A stretch of 64,000 bases of DNA from the NCBI GenBank assembly GCA_902581925.1, contig CACHQB010000003.1, positions 37,743 through 101,742 of the forward strand, read 5' to 3'. The stretch comes from an uncultured Pelagibacteraceae bacterium (GTDB lineage Bacteria > Pseudomonadota > Alphaproteobacteria > Pelagibacterales > Pelagibacteraceae). The notes under the pieces were generated by a model. The model saw only the letters and a program-made list of their open reading frames with translations. It had not been told where the DNA came from and ran no database searches. Each line of letters opens with the position of its first letter. The first letter of the stretch is position 1. Below are positions 54,586-63,483 of the stretch, piece by piece. Position numbers and translations under genes: made by a program.

Positions 54586-55816
54586 TAAGGTTTTTCAGCA
54601 TTTCAATGGATGATTTTATTCCATCTTCATGAAATCCGTAACCAAAATAACTGCCACAAAAAAGTAAATCTTTTTGATTTTGTATTTTAATAAGCTCTGA
54701 TTGAGCATCTAATGCTTTTTGATCGTAATATGGATGTGTAAATTTTACTTTTCTCAATATTTTTTTCTCATCGATATTGAAGTAAGGATTTAGTGTTAAA
54801 AAAATATTTTCATCACACTTTAAATTTTGTAACAAATTTAACCAGTATGTAATTGAATTTTTCTCTAAATTCTTATCATCTATTGATGAATTCCAAGAAG
54901 ACCAAGCTTTTTTATTTTTCGGCATGACACGCTGATCAGTATGTATGTAAGCTATATTTTCTTTGTAGCTAAAATTTGAAAGAATATTTTTCTCATCCTC
55001 AGTTGGATTTTCAATTAAATTTAAAGCTTCATCAGCATGCGTTGCCAAAACTACTTTATCATAATCAAAGAATTCGCTTTCTCCACCATAATATAAATCT
55101 AATCCTGATGATTTTCTTTTTATTTTTGTAACTTTATAATTTTTATAATGCTCACCACTTATTTGAGAAAGTATTTTACTTACATAAGTTCTGCTTCTAT
55201 TAGATACTGTGTACCACTGTGGTCTATTTTTTAATTTGAACAAACCATGATTTTTAAAAAATCTCAAAAAAAAACTAATTGGCATTTTGCTTGCTTCATA
55301 TGGGGGCATAGACCAAATTGCAGATACCATTGGTATTATATGATAATCAACAAATGTTTTAGATAATTTATTAATTTTTAAATATTCACCTAAAGTAATT
55401 TTGTCACTAGATATAGTTACTTGATCACTTTTTTTATAAAATTTTATTAAATCAAAAAACATCTTTAAGAACTCAATGTTAAATAAATTTGATTTATTGG
55501 AGAAAATCCCACTAAACCCTTTTCCGCAATATTCAAAATTGGTATTATCTACTGAAACTGAAAAAGACATATTACTTTTTTCAATTTGAATATCATTTTC
55601 CTTAAAAAAATTAATTAAATTTGGATAAGTTTGAAAATTAAAAACAATAAAGCCAATATCAACTGAAACTTTTTTTTCATTAAAAAATAAATCTATAGTA
55701 TGAGAATGTCCACCAAAATGGTCTTCTCTTTCAAAAAGATCTACATGATGTTTTTTAGATAAGTAATAAGCAGCACTTAGTCCAGAAATTCCTGACCCAA
55801 CGACGGCAATTTTCAT
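54578..55816 (-). CDS. FAD-dependent amine oxidase-like protein
   Basis: A 412-residue flavoprotein with IAVVGSGISGLSAAYYLSK at the N-terminus, EDHFGGHSHTID as the second flavin motif, and FCGSYFGYGFHEDGIKSS at the C-terminus (the flavin-anchoring end). DFDKVVLATHADEALNL-type segments are present. It is first in the order FAD protein, DUF1365, Cfa, DUF3833. Homologues in Rhodobacter sphaeroides belong to the singlet oxygen regulon and take part in furan fatty acid synthesis, as I recall. The start is six bases from the gcvP stop, so it could be read through from the gcv operon. Confidence 0.87.
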   Translation of the reverse strand: MKIAVVGSGISGLSAAYYLSKKHHVDLFEREDHFGGHSHTIDLFFNEKKVSVDIGFIVFNFQTYPNLINFFKENDIQIEKSNMSFSVSVDNTNFEYCGKGFSGIFSNKSNLFNIEFLKMFFDLIKFYKKSDQVTISSDKITLGEYLKINKLSKTFVDYHIIPMVSAIWSMPPYEASKMPISFFLRFFKNHGLFKLKNRPQWYTVSNRSRTYVSKILSQISGEHYKNYKVTKIKRKSSGLDLYYGGESEFFDYDKVVLATHADEALNLIENPTEDEKNILSNFSYKENIAYIHTDQRVMPKNKKAWSSWNSSIDDKNLEKNSITYWLNLLQNLKCDENIFLTLNPYFNIDEKKILRKVKFTHPYYDQKALDAQSELIKIQNQKDLLFCGSYFGYGFHEDGIKSSIEMLKNLND

Positions 55817-55822
55817 TAATTG

Positions 55823-58693
55823 TTATGCTGCATCTTCTTTAAACTCATCCATACTTGGACAAGTGCAAAAAATATTTTTATCTCCATATACATTGTCAAC
55901 TCTTGCAACTGGAGGCCAAAATTTATTTGCTTTTAAGAATTTTGCTGGATACGCAGCTTGCTCTCTTGAATATTTATGATTCCATTCATCTGAAGCTAAT
56001 TCAATATCAGTGTGAGGTGCATTTTTAATAGGGTTATCTACTTTGTCAAACTTGTCTGACTTGACCATATCTATTTCTTTTTTAATGCTAATCAAAGTGT
56101 CACAAAATCTATCCAGTTCAGATAAACTCTCACTCTCTGTTGGTTCTATCATCATTGTTCCAGCAACTGGCCATGACATTGTTGGTGCATGAAATCCATA
56201 ATCTATTAATCTTTTAGCTATATCTTCTTCTGAAATGCCTGTTTCGCTTTTAATTGATCTAATATCAATAATGCATTCATGAGCTACATTACCATTTGAA
56301 CCTTTATAAAGAATTGGGTAATGGTCTTTTAATCTATTTGCTATGTAATTTGCATTTAGGATTGCAATTTGTGTTGCAAGTTTTACACCTTCGGATCCCA
56401 TCATCTTAATGTACATCCAAGAAATTGATAAAATGCTTGAGCTTCCCCAAGGAGCTGCTGAAACGGCACCTATTCCACTTGCAGGTCCACAATCTTTTAC
56501 GACTGGATGATTTGGTAGATAAACTTGTAAATGTCTTTTACATGCGATAGGTCCCATCCCAGGTCCTCCTCCACCATGCGGAATACAAAATGTTTTATGC
56601 AAATTTATATGACAAACATCAGGACCAAAATTTCCTGGTTTTGCAACTCCAACAAGTGCGTTTAGGTTTGCTCCATCCATATAAACTTGACCACCATGTT
56701 CATGAATTACTTCACATATATCTTTAATTTTTTCCTCAAATACACCATGGGTTGATGGGTAAGTTACCATTAAAGCACCAAGATTGTCTGAATGCAATTC
56801 TGCTTTTTTCTTTAAATCTTCAAAGTCAACATTTCCCTCTTTATCACAGTCAACAACTACAACTTTCATTCCAACCATCTGTGCACTTGCTGGATTAGTT
56901 CCATGTGCTGAGCTTGGAATTAAACATATATTTCTATTTTCATCCCCTCTATCTAAATGATACTTTCTTATTACCATTAAGCCAGCATACTCACCTTGGG
57001 CTCCCGCATTTGGCTGAAGTGAAACACCAGAAAAACCGGTAATAGATCTTAACCAATTTTTAAGATCTGTGAACATTTCTCTATATCCCTCCATCTGTTC
57101 GACGGGTACGAATGGATGGGGCTCAGCCAATTCTCTCCACGAAATAGGTATCATTTCTGCAGTAGCATTTAATTTCATAGTACATGAACCTAGAGCGATC
57201 ATTGTTCTGTTAAGAGCTATATCCTTATCCTCTAACTTTTTAAGATATCTAAGCATTTCTGTCTCTGAATGATATAAATTAAAAACAGGGTGTTCCAAAT
57301 ATTTTGAAGTTCTTAATAAATTTTTTGGAAGATTTGGTAGACTAACAGTAGGATCCTCTTTTTTAATTGATTCTGCAGCATTAAATATTTTTAGTAATTG
57401 ATTTACTCTGTATACATTTTTTCTTTCGTCGAATGAAACAGACAGCATTTCTGAATTTACTTTTCTAATATTAACTTTTTGGTCCAAAGCATTTTTGAAA
57501 ATCTGATCAGTCTTTTCTTTGGTGATAATAGTAACAGTATCAAAAAAATAATCTGAGTATAATTCATATCCAGATTGTTTTATTTTATCTGCAAAATTTT
57601 TTGCTAATTGAGATACTCTTTCAGAAATACTTTTAATTCCATCTGGTCCGTGATAAATAGCATATGCTGCCGAAACAATCGCTAGTAAAGCTTGAGCAGT
57701 ACAAATATTACTTGTAGCTTTGTCTCTTCTAATGTGTTGCTCTCTAGTTTGTAAAGACAATCTATAAGCCTTGTTTCCATGTCTATCCACCGAAACCCCA
57801 ACGATCCTACCTGGCATAGATCGCTTATATTCATCTTTTGTTGCAAAAAAGGCTGCATGAGGTCCTCCATAACCCATTGGAATACCAAATCTTTGGGAGC
57901 TACCGACTGCTATATCAGCTCCAAGTTCTCTTGGTGTTTTTAACATAGACAAGGCAAGGAGATCACAAACTAAAATTGCTTTTCCATTTTTTTTATGAAT
58001 TTTACTTATGGCCTCACTAGGATCTTTGATATCACCTAAAGTTCCTGGATATTGTAAAACTCCGCAAACAATATCTTCTTTTAGCTGCTCTAGAACTTTA
58101 TCCTCATTTCCAACAAGTACTTTAAGACCCATTGGCTCTGCTCTAGTTTGAATAACATCAATTGTTTGTGGATGGCAATTCTCTGAAACAAAAACTAAAT
58201 TACTTTCACTTTTATTAAGTCTATGACTTAAACCCATAGCTTCAGCAGCCGCTGTTCCTTCGTCAAGTAAAGAGGCATTTGCTATATCCATGCCTGTAAA
58301 ATCAACAATCATTTGTTGAAAGTTTAATAGCATCTCTAATCTACCTTGAGCTACTTCAGGCTGATAAGGTGTATATGATGTATACCATCCAGGATTTTCT
58401 AATATATTTCTTAAAATTACGTATGGTGTGTAGGTCCCATAATAACCCATCCCTATAAAATTTGAGTAAATTTGGTTTTTTTTTGAAATTGCTTTTAATT
58501 TTCTTAAAGCTTCATATTCTGAGTTTGGTTCACCGATATTTAATTCACCTTTAAACTGAATTTTTTCTGGAATGGTACTATTAATAAATTCATCTAATGA
58601 CTTAAAGTTAAGATCTTTAAGCATTTTTTCTTGATCCCTTTCAGATGGACCTATGTGTCTTCTAATAAAATCTTTTTGTGAATTATGTAACAT
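55823..58693 (-). CDS. gcvP: Glycine dehydrogenase (decarboxylating), P-protein
   Basis: PLP enzyme of the glycine cleavage system: decarboxylates glycine and passes the aminomethyl group to the lipoyl arm of GcvH. The single 956-residue chain is of the fused type. It has FIGMGYYGTYTPYVILRNI, YQPEVAQGRLEMLLNFQ, the PLP-lysine motif CHINLHKTFCIPHGGGGPG and PHGGGGPGMGPIACKRHL. It follows gcvH with a one-base overlap and is last of the gcvT-gcvH-gcvP operon. Confidence 0.97.
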   Translation of the reverse strand: MLHNSQKDFIRRHIGPSERDQEKMLKDLNFKSLDEFINSTIPEKIQFKGELNIGEPNSEYEALRKLKAISKKNQIYSNFIGMGYYGTYTPYVILRNILENPGWYTSYTPYQPEVAQGRLEMLLNFQQMIVDFTGMDIANASLLDEGTAAAEAMGLSHRLNKSESNLVFVSENCHPQTIDVIQTRAEPMGLKVLVGNEDKVLEQLKEDIVCGVLQYPGTLGDIKDPSEAISKIHKKNGKAILVCDLLALSMLKTPRELGADIAVGSSQRFGIPMGYGGPHAAFFATKDEYKRSMPGRIVGVSVDRHGNKAYRLSLQTREQHIRRDKATSNICTAQALLAIVSAAYAIYHGPDGIKSISERVSQLAKNFADKIKQSGYELYSDYFFDTVTIITKEKTDQIFKNALDQKVNIRKVNSEMLSVSFDERKNVYRVNQLLKIFNAAESIKKEDPTVSLPNLPKNLLRTSKYLEHPVFNLYHSETEMLRYLKKLEDKDIALNRTMIALGSCTMKLNATAEMIPISWRELAEPHPFVPVEQMEGYREMFTDLKNWLRSITGFSGVSLQPNAGAQGEYAGLMVIRKYHLDRGDENRNICLIPSSAHGTNPASAQMVGMKVVVVDCDKEGNVDFEDLKKKAELHSDNLGALMVTYPSTHGVFEEKIKDICEVIHEHGGQVYMDGANLNALVGVAKPGNFGPDVCHINLHKTFCIPHGGGGPGMGPIACKRHLQVYLPNHPVVKDCGPASGIGAVSAAPWGSSSILSISWMYIKMMGSEGVKLATQIAILNANYIANRLKDHYPILYKGSNGNVAHECIIDIRSIKSETGISEEDIAKRLIDYGFHAPTMSWPVAGTMMIEPTESESLSELDRFCDTLISIKKEIDMVKSDKFDKVDNPIKNAPHTDIELASDEWNHKYSREQAAYPAKFLKANKFWPPVARVDNVYGDKNIFCTCPSMDEFKEDAA

Positions 58694-59073
58694 TAGCTTG
58701 ATGTCTCCTTTGCAAATTTATCGTATTCTTCTTTGTTCATTAAAGTATCTAGCTCAGATGTGTCTTTAATTTTCAATTTAAAAAACCATGCACTACCTTC
58801 AGGGTCCTCATTAATTTTGGCAGGATCATCTACTATAGACTGATTGGTATCTACCACTTCACCACTAACTGGAGTATAAACATCACTAGCAGCTTTAGTA
58901 GATTCTACTACTCCTGCAGTACCATTTTTTTCAACATTAGATCCTTTTTCAGGAAGTTCTGCAAAAACTATGTCTCCAAGCATTTCTGTTGCATGTTTTG
59001 TAATTCCTATTGTGGCTACATCTCCCTCCAAAGTAATCCACTCATGTTCTTTAGAAAATTTTACTTCACTCAT
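58693..59073 (-). CDS. gcvH: Glycine cleavage system H protein
   Basis: Lipoyl carrier that shuttles the aminomethyl group between P, T and L proteins. The 126 residues carry the lipoyl-lysine motif [20 protein letters not shown] (Lys60) and open with [20 protein letters not shown]. It overlaps gcvT and gcvP by one base each. The conserved carboxylate-rich surface is intact. Confidence 0.97.
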   Translation of the reverse strand: MSEVKFSKEHEWITLEGDVATIGITKHATEMLGDIVFAELPEKGSNVEKNGTAGVVESTKAASDVYTPVSGEVVDTNQSIVDDPAKINEDPEGSAWFFKLKIKDTSELDTLMNKEEYDKFAKETSS

Positions 59074-60176
59074 TAATTTACTCCTTTCACATAATTTTTT
59101 TTATAAAATGGTAATGCACAAACACTTGCCGGATGTTTTTTCCCTCTTACCTCAAGCAAAATTTTAGTATCAATTTTTGAAAACTTTTTATTTACATAGC
59201 CCATCGCTATAGGACCGTTTACACTTGGTCCAAACGTCCCGCTAGTTATCTCGCCAATTTGTGTATCCGTATCATCAAAAATTTTAGTTTTTTCTCTAGC
59301 AATCAATCTACCTTCAGGTTTAATACCTACTCTTAATTGATTTGCTCCATCCTGCATTTGATTCATAATTTTTTTCGATCCAATAAAACCTCCATTTAAT
59401 AATCTATGTTTTGAGATTGCCCATCTAAGGTTTGCCTCAACTGGTGTTTTATTAATATCTAATTCGTGACCATATAAACATAATCCAGCTTCTAATCTCA
59501 AGGTATCTCTTGCCCCAAGTCCTATAAGTTGTGCTCCCTTTTGTATTAAATTTTCAACAAATTTTTCAGCTTTGTCGTTAGAAATTGAAATTTCAAATCC
59601 ATCCTCGCCTGTATAACCTGATCTTGTGACAAATAATTTTTGATTATCAGAATCGAACCAATTTCCTGTCATAAAATTTAATTGATCAATCCCATTTATA
59701 ACTGAGTTTAAAATTTCAGCAGACTTAGGTCCTTGAATTGCTATCAAAGATCTATTGTTATCTAAATTCATTTTAAATTTCGAACCTAGTAAATTAGATA
59801 AAATTTCAAAATCTTTATCTTTGCACGCTGCATTTAAGATAATTAAATACCCCTCCTCTATTTTAGTAATAATTAAATCATCATAAATTCCAGCATCTTC
59901 ATTCATTAAAAAACTATACTTAGAGCAGTTTTGCTTTAAATTTTTTAAATCTAATGGAAAAATTTTTTCTAATTCTTCAGTTAAGCTTTCATAACCATAT
60001 ATGAATAGCTGACCCATATGAGATACATCAAATATTCCAGAATGGGATCTTGTGAATTTATGCTCTTCAATAATACCTTTGCTGTACTGAATGGGCATTT
60101 CATAGCCAGCAAATTCAACAAACTTAGCATTGTTGCTTTGATGAAGTTTATTCAGTGATGTTTTTTTAATTTCCAT
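59073..60176 (-). CDS. gcvT: Aminomethyltransferase (glycine cleavage T protein)
   Basis: Transfers the methylene carbon to tetrahydrofolate and releases ammonia. The 367 residues include [36 protein letters not shown], the catalytic aspartate in [33 protein letters not shown] context, and [20 protein letters not shown] end ([16 protein letters not shown]). It is first in the operon, led by a tandem glycine riboswitch ending 15 bases before its start. An AAGAAGAG purine run about six bases ahead of the ATG is the likely ribosome site. Confidence 0.96.
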   Translation of the reverse strand: MEIKKTSLNKLHQSNNAKFVEFAGYEMPIQYSKGIIEEHKFTRSHSGIFDVSHMGQLFIYGYESLTEELEKIFPLDLKNLKQNCSKYSFLMNEDAGIYDDLIITKIEEGYLIILNAACKDKDFEILSNLLGSKFKMNLDNNRSLIAIQGPKSAEILNSVINGIDQLNFMTGNWFDSDNQKLFVTRSGYTGEDGFEISISNDKAEKFVENLIQKGAQLIGLGARDTLRLEAGLCLYGHELDINKTPVEANLRWAISKHRLLNGGFIGSKKIMNQMQDGANQLRVGIKPEGRLIAREKTKIFDDTDTQIGEITSGTFGPSVNGPIAMGYVNKKFSKIDTKILLEVRGKKHPASVCALPFYKKNYVKGVN

Positions 60177-60192
60177 ATTAACTCTTCTTTAA

Positions 60193-60351
60193 CCCCTCTG
60201 TCTTGGTGCCTGAGAGTTTTGCTCCTTCGGCGAGAATTTAATCTCTTTCCAGAGTTAATATGTACGGTCCTTTTGCCTGAGAGATTATTGGGTATTTGCT
60301 CCTTCGGCAGGTTTGATAAGCAATTAAATTAGCTCCTAACCATTCTCCCGT
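60193..60351 (-). promoter_or_regulatory. Tandem glycine riboswitch upstream of gcvT
   Basis: Two consecutive glycine aptamers on the minus strand. Aptamer 1 (60351 down to 60264) opens CGGGAGAATGG and has GCCGAAGGAGCAAA and CTCTCAGGCAAAAGGACCG. Aptamer 2 (60256 down to 60193) opens CTCTGGAAAGAG and has CGCCGAAGGAGCAAA, CTCTCAGGCACCAAGA and the closing CAGAG. The linker between them is short. Conserved core blocks are present in both copies. It should raise expression of gcvTHP when glycine is plentiful. SAR11 bacteria are known to use glycine riboswitches for gcvT and malate synthase. Confidence 0.95.
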
Positions 60352-60568
60352 TATAATTAAGCATTTTAACTTAATAAAAAAAATATTATATATTAATTTT
60401 ACAAAAATATCTATAGGTCAAATAGTGTTATCTGGTGCGGTCTAATTATGAAATGGAAATATAAAACTCTCAAGTTGTAAATATTTTAAATTGAGTCAAT
60501 GGATATGAAATTAAATTATTTATTTTTTTTGATATATTTTTTATCAAAGTCTAACTTAAACTTTATAT
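60352..60568. other. Intergenic region between riboswitch and exported-protein gene
   Basis: About 217 bases, the main part of the only gene-free stretch over 300 bases in the window (60177-60568; the rest is the riboswitch). It is very AT-rich and must contain divergent promoters for the gcv operon and for the gene at 60569. No clear -35/-10 pair stands out. I see no tRNA, no small ORF with support, and no G-C-rich hairpin; a 7-bp palindrome at 60528-60548 is listed separately. Confidence 0.7.
60528..60548. repeat. Palindrome TTTGATA/TATCAAA upstream of 60569
   Basis: Perfect seven-base arms (TTTGATA at 60528-60534 and TATCAAA at 60542-60548) with a seven-base T-rich spacer, 20 bases before the ATG at 60569. 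It could be an operator for a dimeric regulator, or chance in AT-rich DNA. Its G-C content is too low for a strong terminator. Confidence 0.35.
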
Positions 60569-61222
60569 ATGAGAAAAATTAAAATTTTTATAATTTTATT
60601 ATTTTTTTTTATTACAAATATAAGCCATGAACTAATGGCAAAAGAAAAAAATTGTTTTTATTGTAAAGAATATGAATATTTAAAAGACTGGCCTGTAGAA
60701 AAAAGACCAAGTGCATTTATTTATGAAAAAATAAATTATCCAAAAGATATGTTTATAAAAGAGACCTTAAAAAACAGCTTATTTATTAAAAAAAGAGCAA
60801 GTGAAAAAGTTTATCATAGGTTTATCAAATCAAAAAGTGGTTTAAAAAAATATCAACATTTAATGATAAAGGATTCTGCTTATTTTGAAGCAATGTTTAA
60901 CGAAACTTTAAATGAAAGAGGAGCAAGTGTTGAAAGTTTAGAAAACTTAAAAAAAGCACGTGACGCAATTAGACAAAGCTTAAAAATTCCACCAAATGCA
61001 AAATCATCTGAGGCAGTTTATAAATTTTGGGCAACTGGAAAAATGATGACTCAAATATATAAAAAAAACAAAAAAGATAAAAAAAAGAAAAAATTAATTA
61101 AAAATAAGGAGCTATCTAAAAGAATTAAAATATTAGAGGACCTAAAAAAACAAATAAAGATTACAAAAATCAACGCACAAAGGGCTGCAACAATTGAAGC
61201 AGATAAATCAATAAATGAATAA
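60569..61222 (+). CDS. Uncharacterised 217-residue exported protein
   Basis: Begins with a signal peptide (IKIFIILLFFFITNISHEL, then MAKEK) and a CxxC pair in NCFYCKEYEYL (about residues 28-31 of the precursor). The central part (YHRFIKSKSGLKKYQHLMIK, DSAYFEAM, KKARDAIRQSLKIPPNA) resembles residues 50-170 of the exported protein at 34931. The C-terminal third is extremely Lys-rich and helical (KKNKKDKKKKKLIKNKEL). It overlaps the following 736-residue gene by eight bases, so the two are coupled. I do not recognise a named family. Confidence 0.72.
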   Translation: MRKIKIFIILLFFFITNISHELMAKEKNCFYCKEYEYLKDWPVEKRPSAFIYEKINYPKDMFIKETLKNSLFIKKRASEKVYHRFIKSKSGLKKYQHLMIKDSAYFEAMFNETLNERGASVESLENLKKARDAIRQSLKIPPNAKSSEAVYKFWATGKMMTQIYKKNKKDKKKKKLIKNKELSKRIKILEDLKKQIKITKINAQRAATIEADKSINE

Positions 61223-63425
61223 ATTAAGATTTATAGTTTTTGCAATATTGTTTTTTAGTTCAAAATTATATGCTGAAAATTATGTTAATAATATATCAGG
61301 AATATCAAACTTGGCTGAAAATACTGTAAAAGCAGCAGCTTTACAAATGGACACGGACACAAATAAAGTTCTAGAAAACTTAAACAATGAATTACAAAAC
61401 TTATCCTCTGCAAATGACAATATTGAAATAGCGCTCGAAACATCTATATCTGAAGCAAAAAAAGCTGTGGAGTTTGCTCAAGAAAGCATTCAAAAAGGAG
61501 ATCTTGCGGCTGCTGTTCAATCTCTAAGTTTAGTTGAAAGTGTAGCGGATATTGCTTTGACAACAGTCCCATCTTTAAATGTTGTAGAAGAAATATCTTT
61601 AGGTGAAGATTTTTCAAGTGAAGAAATTTCAGCTTTAACAAGTGTTGCGGGTCAAATGGCAGTTGAGAAAGTATTAGATATTCAAAAAATGGCAGGTCAA
61701 ATCAATATAGTATCAAAAGCAGGTTTAGACACGAAACAAATGATGAAAAATTTAGATAAAGATGGAGTTGGTATTGGATCAACGCTAACTAGCCTTGATA
61801 ATCTAGGCGCAGTAAATATACAAAATATTACCGGTCAAGAAAATTTCCAAATTGAAAATTTTGATCCTAGTTCGTTTTCATCAATGGATGTTGTGGAAAT
61901 TGGAATGAGCCCGGCTATGATGCAAGGAGCATTGAATACATTGCCATTAGGTGCAGCAACTAAAGCTCTAGAAACTTTATCAAAAAATCCAGAAAAACTC
62001 TCATCAAGTATAGATCCTTCTTTAATAACAAGTGATGCTCTAGCAGAAACTATTGGTCTGACTACAAAAAGTATTGCAAGTACTATGACACAAAAAGGTT
62101 TAAGTAATAGTACATTAAATAATATTGGTGAAGATCTTAATTTGAATGAAATCAGTATTATTTCTAATGAAATCGATAACCAGAATGGATTAAACGATCT
62201 TGGTAAAATTATTGAAGAAACAGGCATTGAGAATGTAAGTAAAAGTTTGGAAGTAGCATTTACTAGTAACGACTTAGGGATTGCTGAAACAATTTCTAAG
62301 AATGCATCACAGATAAGCCAGGCACTAGGAAAAAAACAAAAAAAAAAAGTCAAAGTTGAAGATGTAAACTTAGGACCAACAAGCTTGGAATTACCCAAAA
62401 GTTTAAGTGATACCAGTGTTATTGTGGGAGCAGCTATATTAACTAAACCAAATTTAGCCTCTGGAGTCCAGGGTATTGTTGCTCCTCCTGAGGAATTAAA
62501 ATCTGGAGGTTTAATTTCAGATGGGGAAATTAGTTTTGATAACAATCTTTCAAATGTAGATGAAAAATTAATTACAAGTAATGCAATGGCAGAAACTTTA
62601 GGTGCAATGACGAATTTAGAAACTGCTAAATTAAAGGAGTTAGGTATAGACAAAATAGTACAAAATACAGGGTTAACACCTGGTTTAGTTGCGACTATAG
62701 GTTCGTCAGGAATCAACGGATTAGATGTATCAACTGTTGTTGCAAATAGCGTTGGCGGAGTAGGTAGTGAAAGTATTGAGAAAATAGGTGAATCAATTTC
62801 AGATGGTTCTGGAGGAAGTGAAGTTGTGGCTGATTTAGTTGCTACAGGAAGTGTTAATCAGGGAATGCTTGGATTAGTTGGAGAAAATGGTGTAAAAAAT
62901 TTAAGTGAAGCAATGGGCATTCAAAATGAAGATAATATTCTAGTAAGTCTTAGTGGAGGTTTGGTAGGATCAGGTGTAGTAGAAAATTTAGATAATATTA
63001 ATTCAGATATTGTAAAAAGTTTAGGAATAGATCCTAGTATTATTACCTCAAATGCAATTGCAGAAACAATGATTGGAGTCGATTTAGTAAAAATGTCATC
63101 TGCATTATCAAGTGGAATGAATTTATCAGATGCATTGGCAAATGCAGCATTAAAAGATATTACTGAAATTGAAAATAATTTAACTGATATGGCTTTATCG
63201 CAAACACTATCAACAGGTCAATTAATAAACGATGCTGACATTGAAGTTACCGCAGATATTTCTAGCATAGATTCAAGTTTAATTACTAGTAATGCGATGG
63301 CCGAAACATTAGGGCAAGCTGCAGAGAATATGCAGCAGGAAATGGAATCAGATCCAAACGCTCCAACAAATCAACCTGGATATCAAGCAATAGATCCTAA
63401 TACTGGAGCAGCTCCAAAACCTTAG
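61215..63425 (+). CDS. Uncharacterised 736-residue repeat-containing exported protein
   Basis: Signal peptide (KLRFIVFAILFFSSKLYA, cleavage about residue 20) followed by a Ser-, Asn-, Gly- and Ala-rich chain almost free of aromatic residues and cysteine. A motif of the form D-x3-(L/I)-ITS-(N/D)-A-x-AET appears four times (see the repeat entry). The last two full copies are preceded by a further conserved stretch (LISDGEISFD and LINDADIEV). It ends in a Pro- and Gly-rich tail (NQPGYQAIDPNTGAAPKP). No enzyme motif is seen. A long exported helical or solenoid structure at the cell surface or in the periplasm is likely. It is coupled to the gene at 60569. Confidence 0.72.
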   Translation: MNKLRFIVFAILFFSSKLYAENYVNNISGISNLAENTVKAAALQMDTDTNKVLENLNNELQNLSSANDNIEIALETSISEAKKAVEFAQESIQKGDLAAAVQSLSLVESVADIALTTVPSLNVVEEISLGEDFSSEEISALTSVAGQMAVEKVLDIQKMAGQINIVSKAGLDTKQMMKNLDKDGVGIGSTLTSLDNLGAVNIQNITGQENFQIENFDPSSFSSMDVVEIGMSPAMMQGALNTLPLGAATKALETLSKNPEKLSSSIDPSLITSDALAETIGLTTKSIASTMTQKGLSNSTLNNIGEDLNLNEISIISNEIDNQNGLNDLGKIIEETGIENVSKSLEVAFTSNDLGIAETISKNASQISQALGKKQKKKVKVEDVNLGPTSLELPKSLSDTSVIVGAAILTKPNLASGVQGIVAPPEELKSGGLISDGEISFDNNLSNVDEKLITSNAMAETLGAMTNLETAKLKELGIDKIVQNTGLTPGLVATIGSSGINGLDVSTVVANSVGGVGSESIEKIGESISDGSGGSEVVADLVATGSVNQGMLGLVGENGVKNLSEAMGIQNEDNILVSLSGGLVGSGVVENLDNINSDIVKSLGIDPSIITSNAIAETMIGVDLVKMSSALSSGMNLSDALANAALKDITEIENNLTDMALSQTLSTGQLINDADIEVTADISSIDSSLITSNAMAETLGQAAENMQQEMESDPNAPTNQPGYQAIDPNTGAAPKP
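62013..63314 (+). repeat. Four copies of an ITSNAxAET motif within the 736-residue protein
   Basis: Copies at 62013-62057 (DPSLITSDALAETIG), 62559-62603 (DEKLITSNAMAETLG), 63030-63077 (DPSIITSNAIAETMIG) and 63270-63314 (DSSLITSNAMAETLG). Codons differ between copies, so these are old repeats kept by selection, not recent duplications. Distances between copies are uneven (about 546, 471 and 240 bases). Confidence 0.9.
62338..62348 (+). repeat. Eleven-A homopolymer in the 736-residue gene
   Basis: A run of eleven A residues within the KKQKKKVKV coding segment, the longest such run I noticed inside a gene here. Slippage by one base would truncate the protein after about half its length. Confidence 0.85.
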
Positions 63426-63483
63426 AAAAAATAACTACTAAATGTTAAATATATAATTCAATTAATTTATATTAAATTTATTT

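Noticed and set aside
60361..60568. Searched for a tRNA or small RNA in the largest intergenic gap
   Set aside because: No cloverleaf-like arrangement, no T-loop motif and no stable G-C-rich stem apart from the riboswitch were found.
61835..62716. Long open frame (293 codons) on the minus strand opposite the 736-residue gene
   Set aside because: It mirrors the repeat-rich coding strand, has no recognisable family, and the plus-strand protein has a signal peptide and conserved repeats. It is a shadow of codon bias.
63426..63483. Candidate terminator between the convergent genes at 63425 and 63484
   Set aside because: The sequence is AT-rich with only weak imperfect symmetry; no stem with G-C pairs and a T-run can be drawn.
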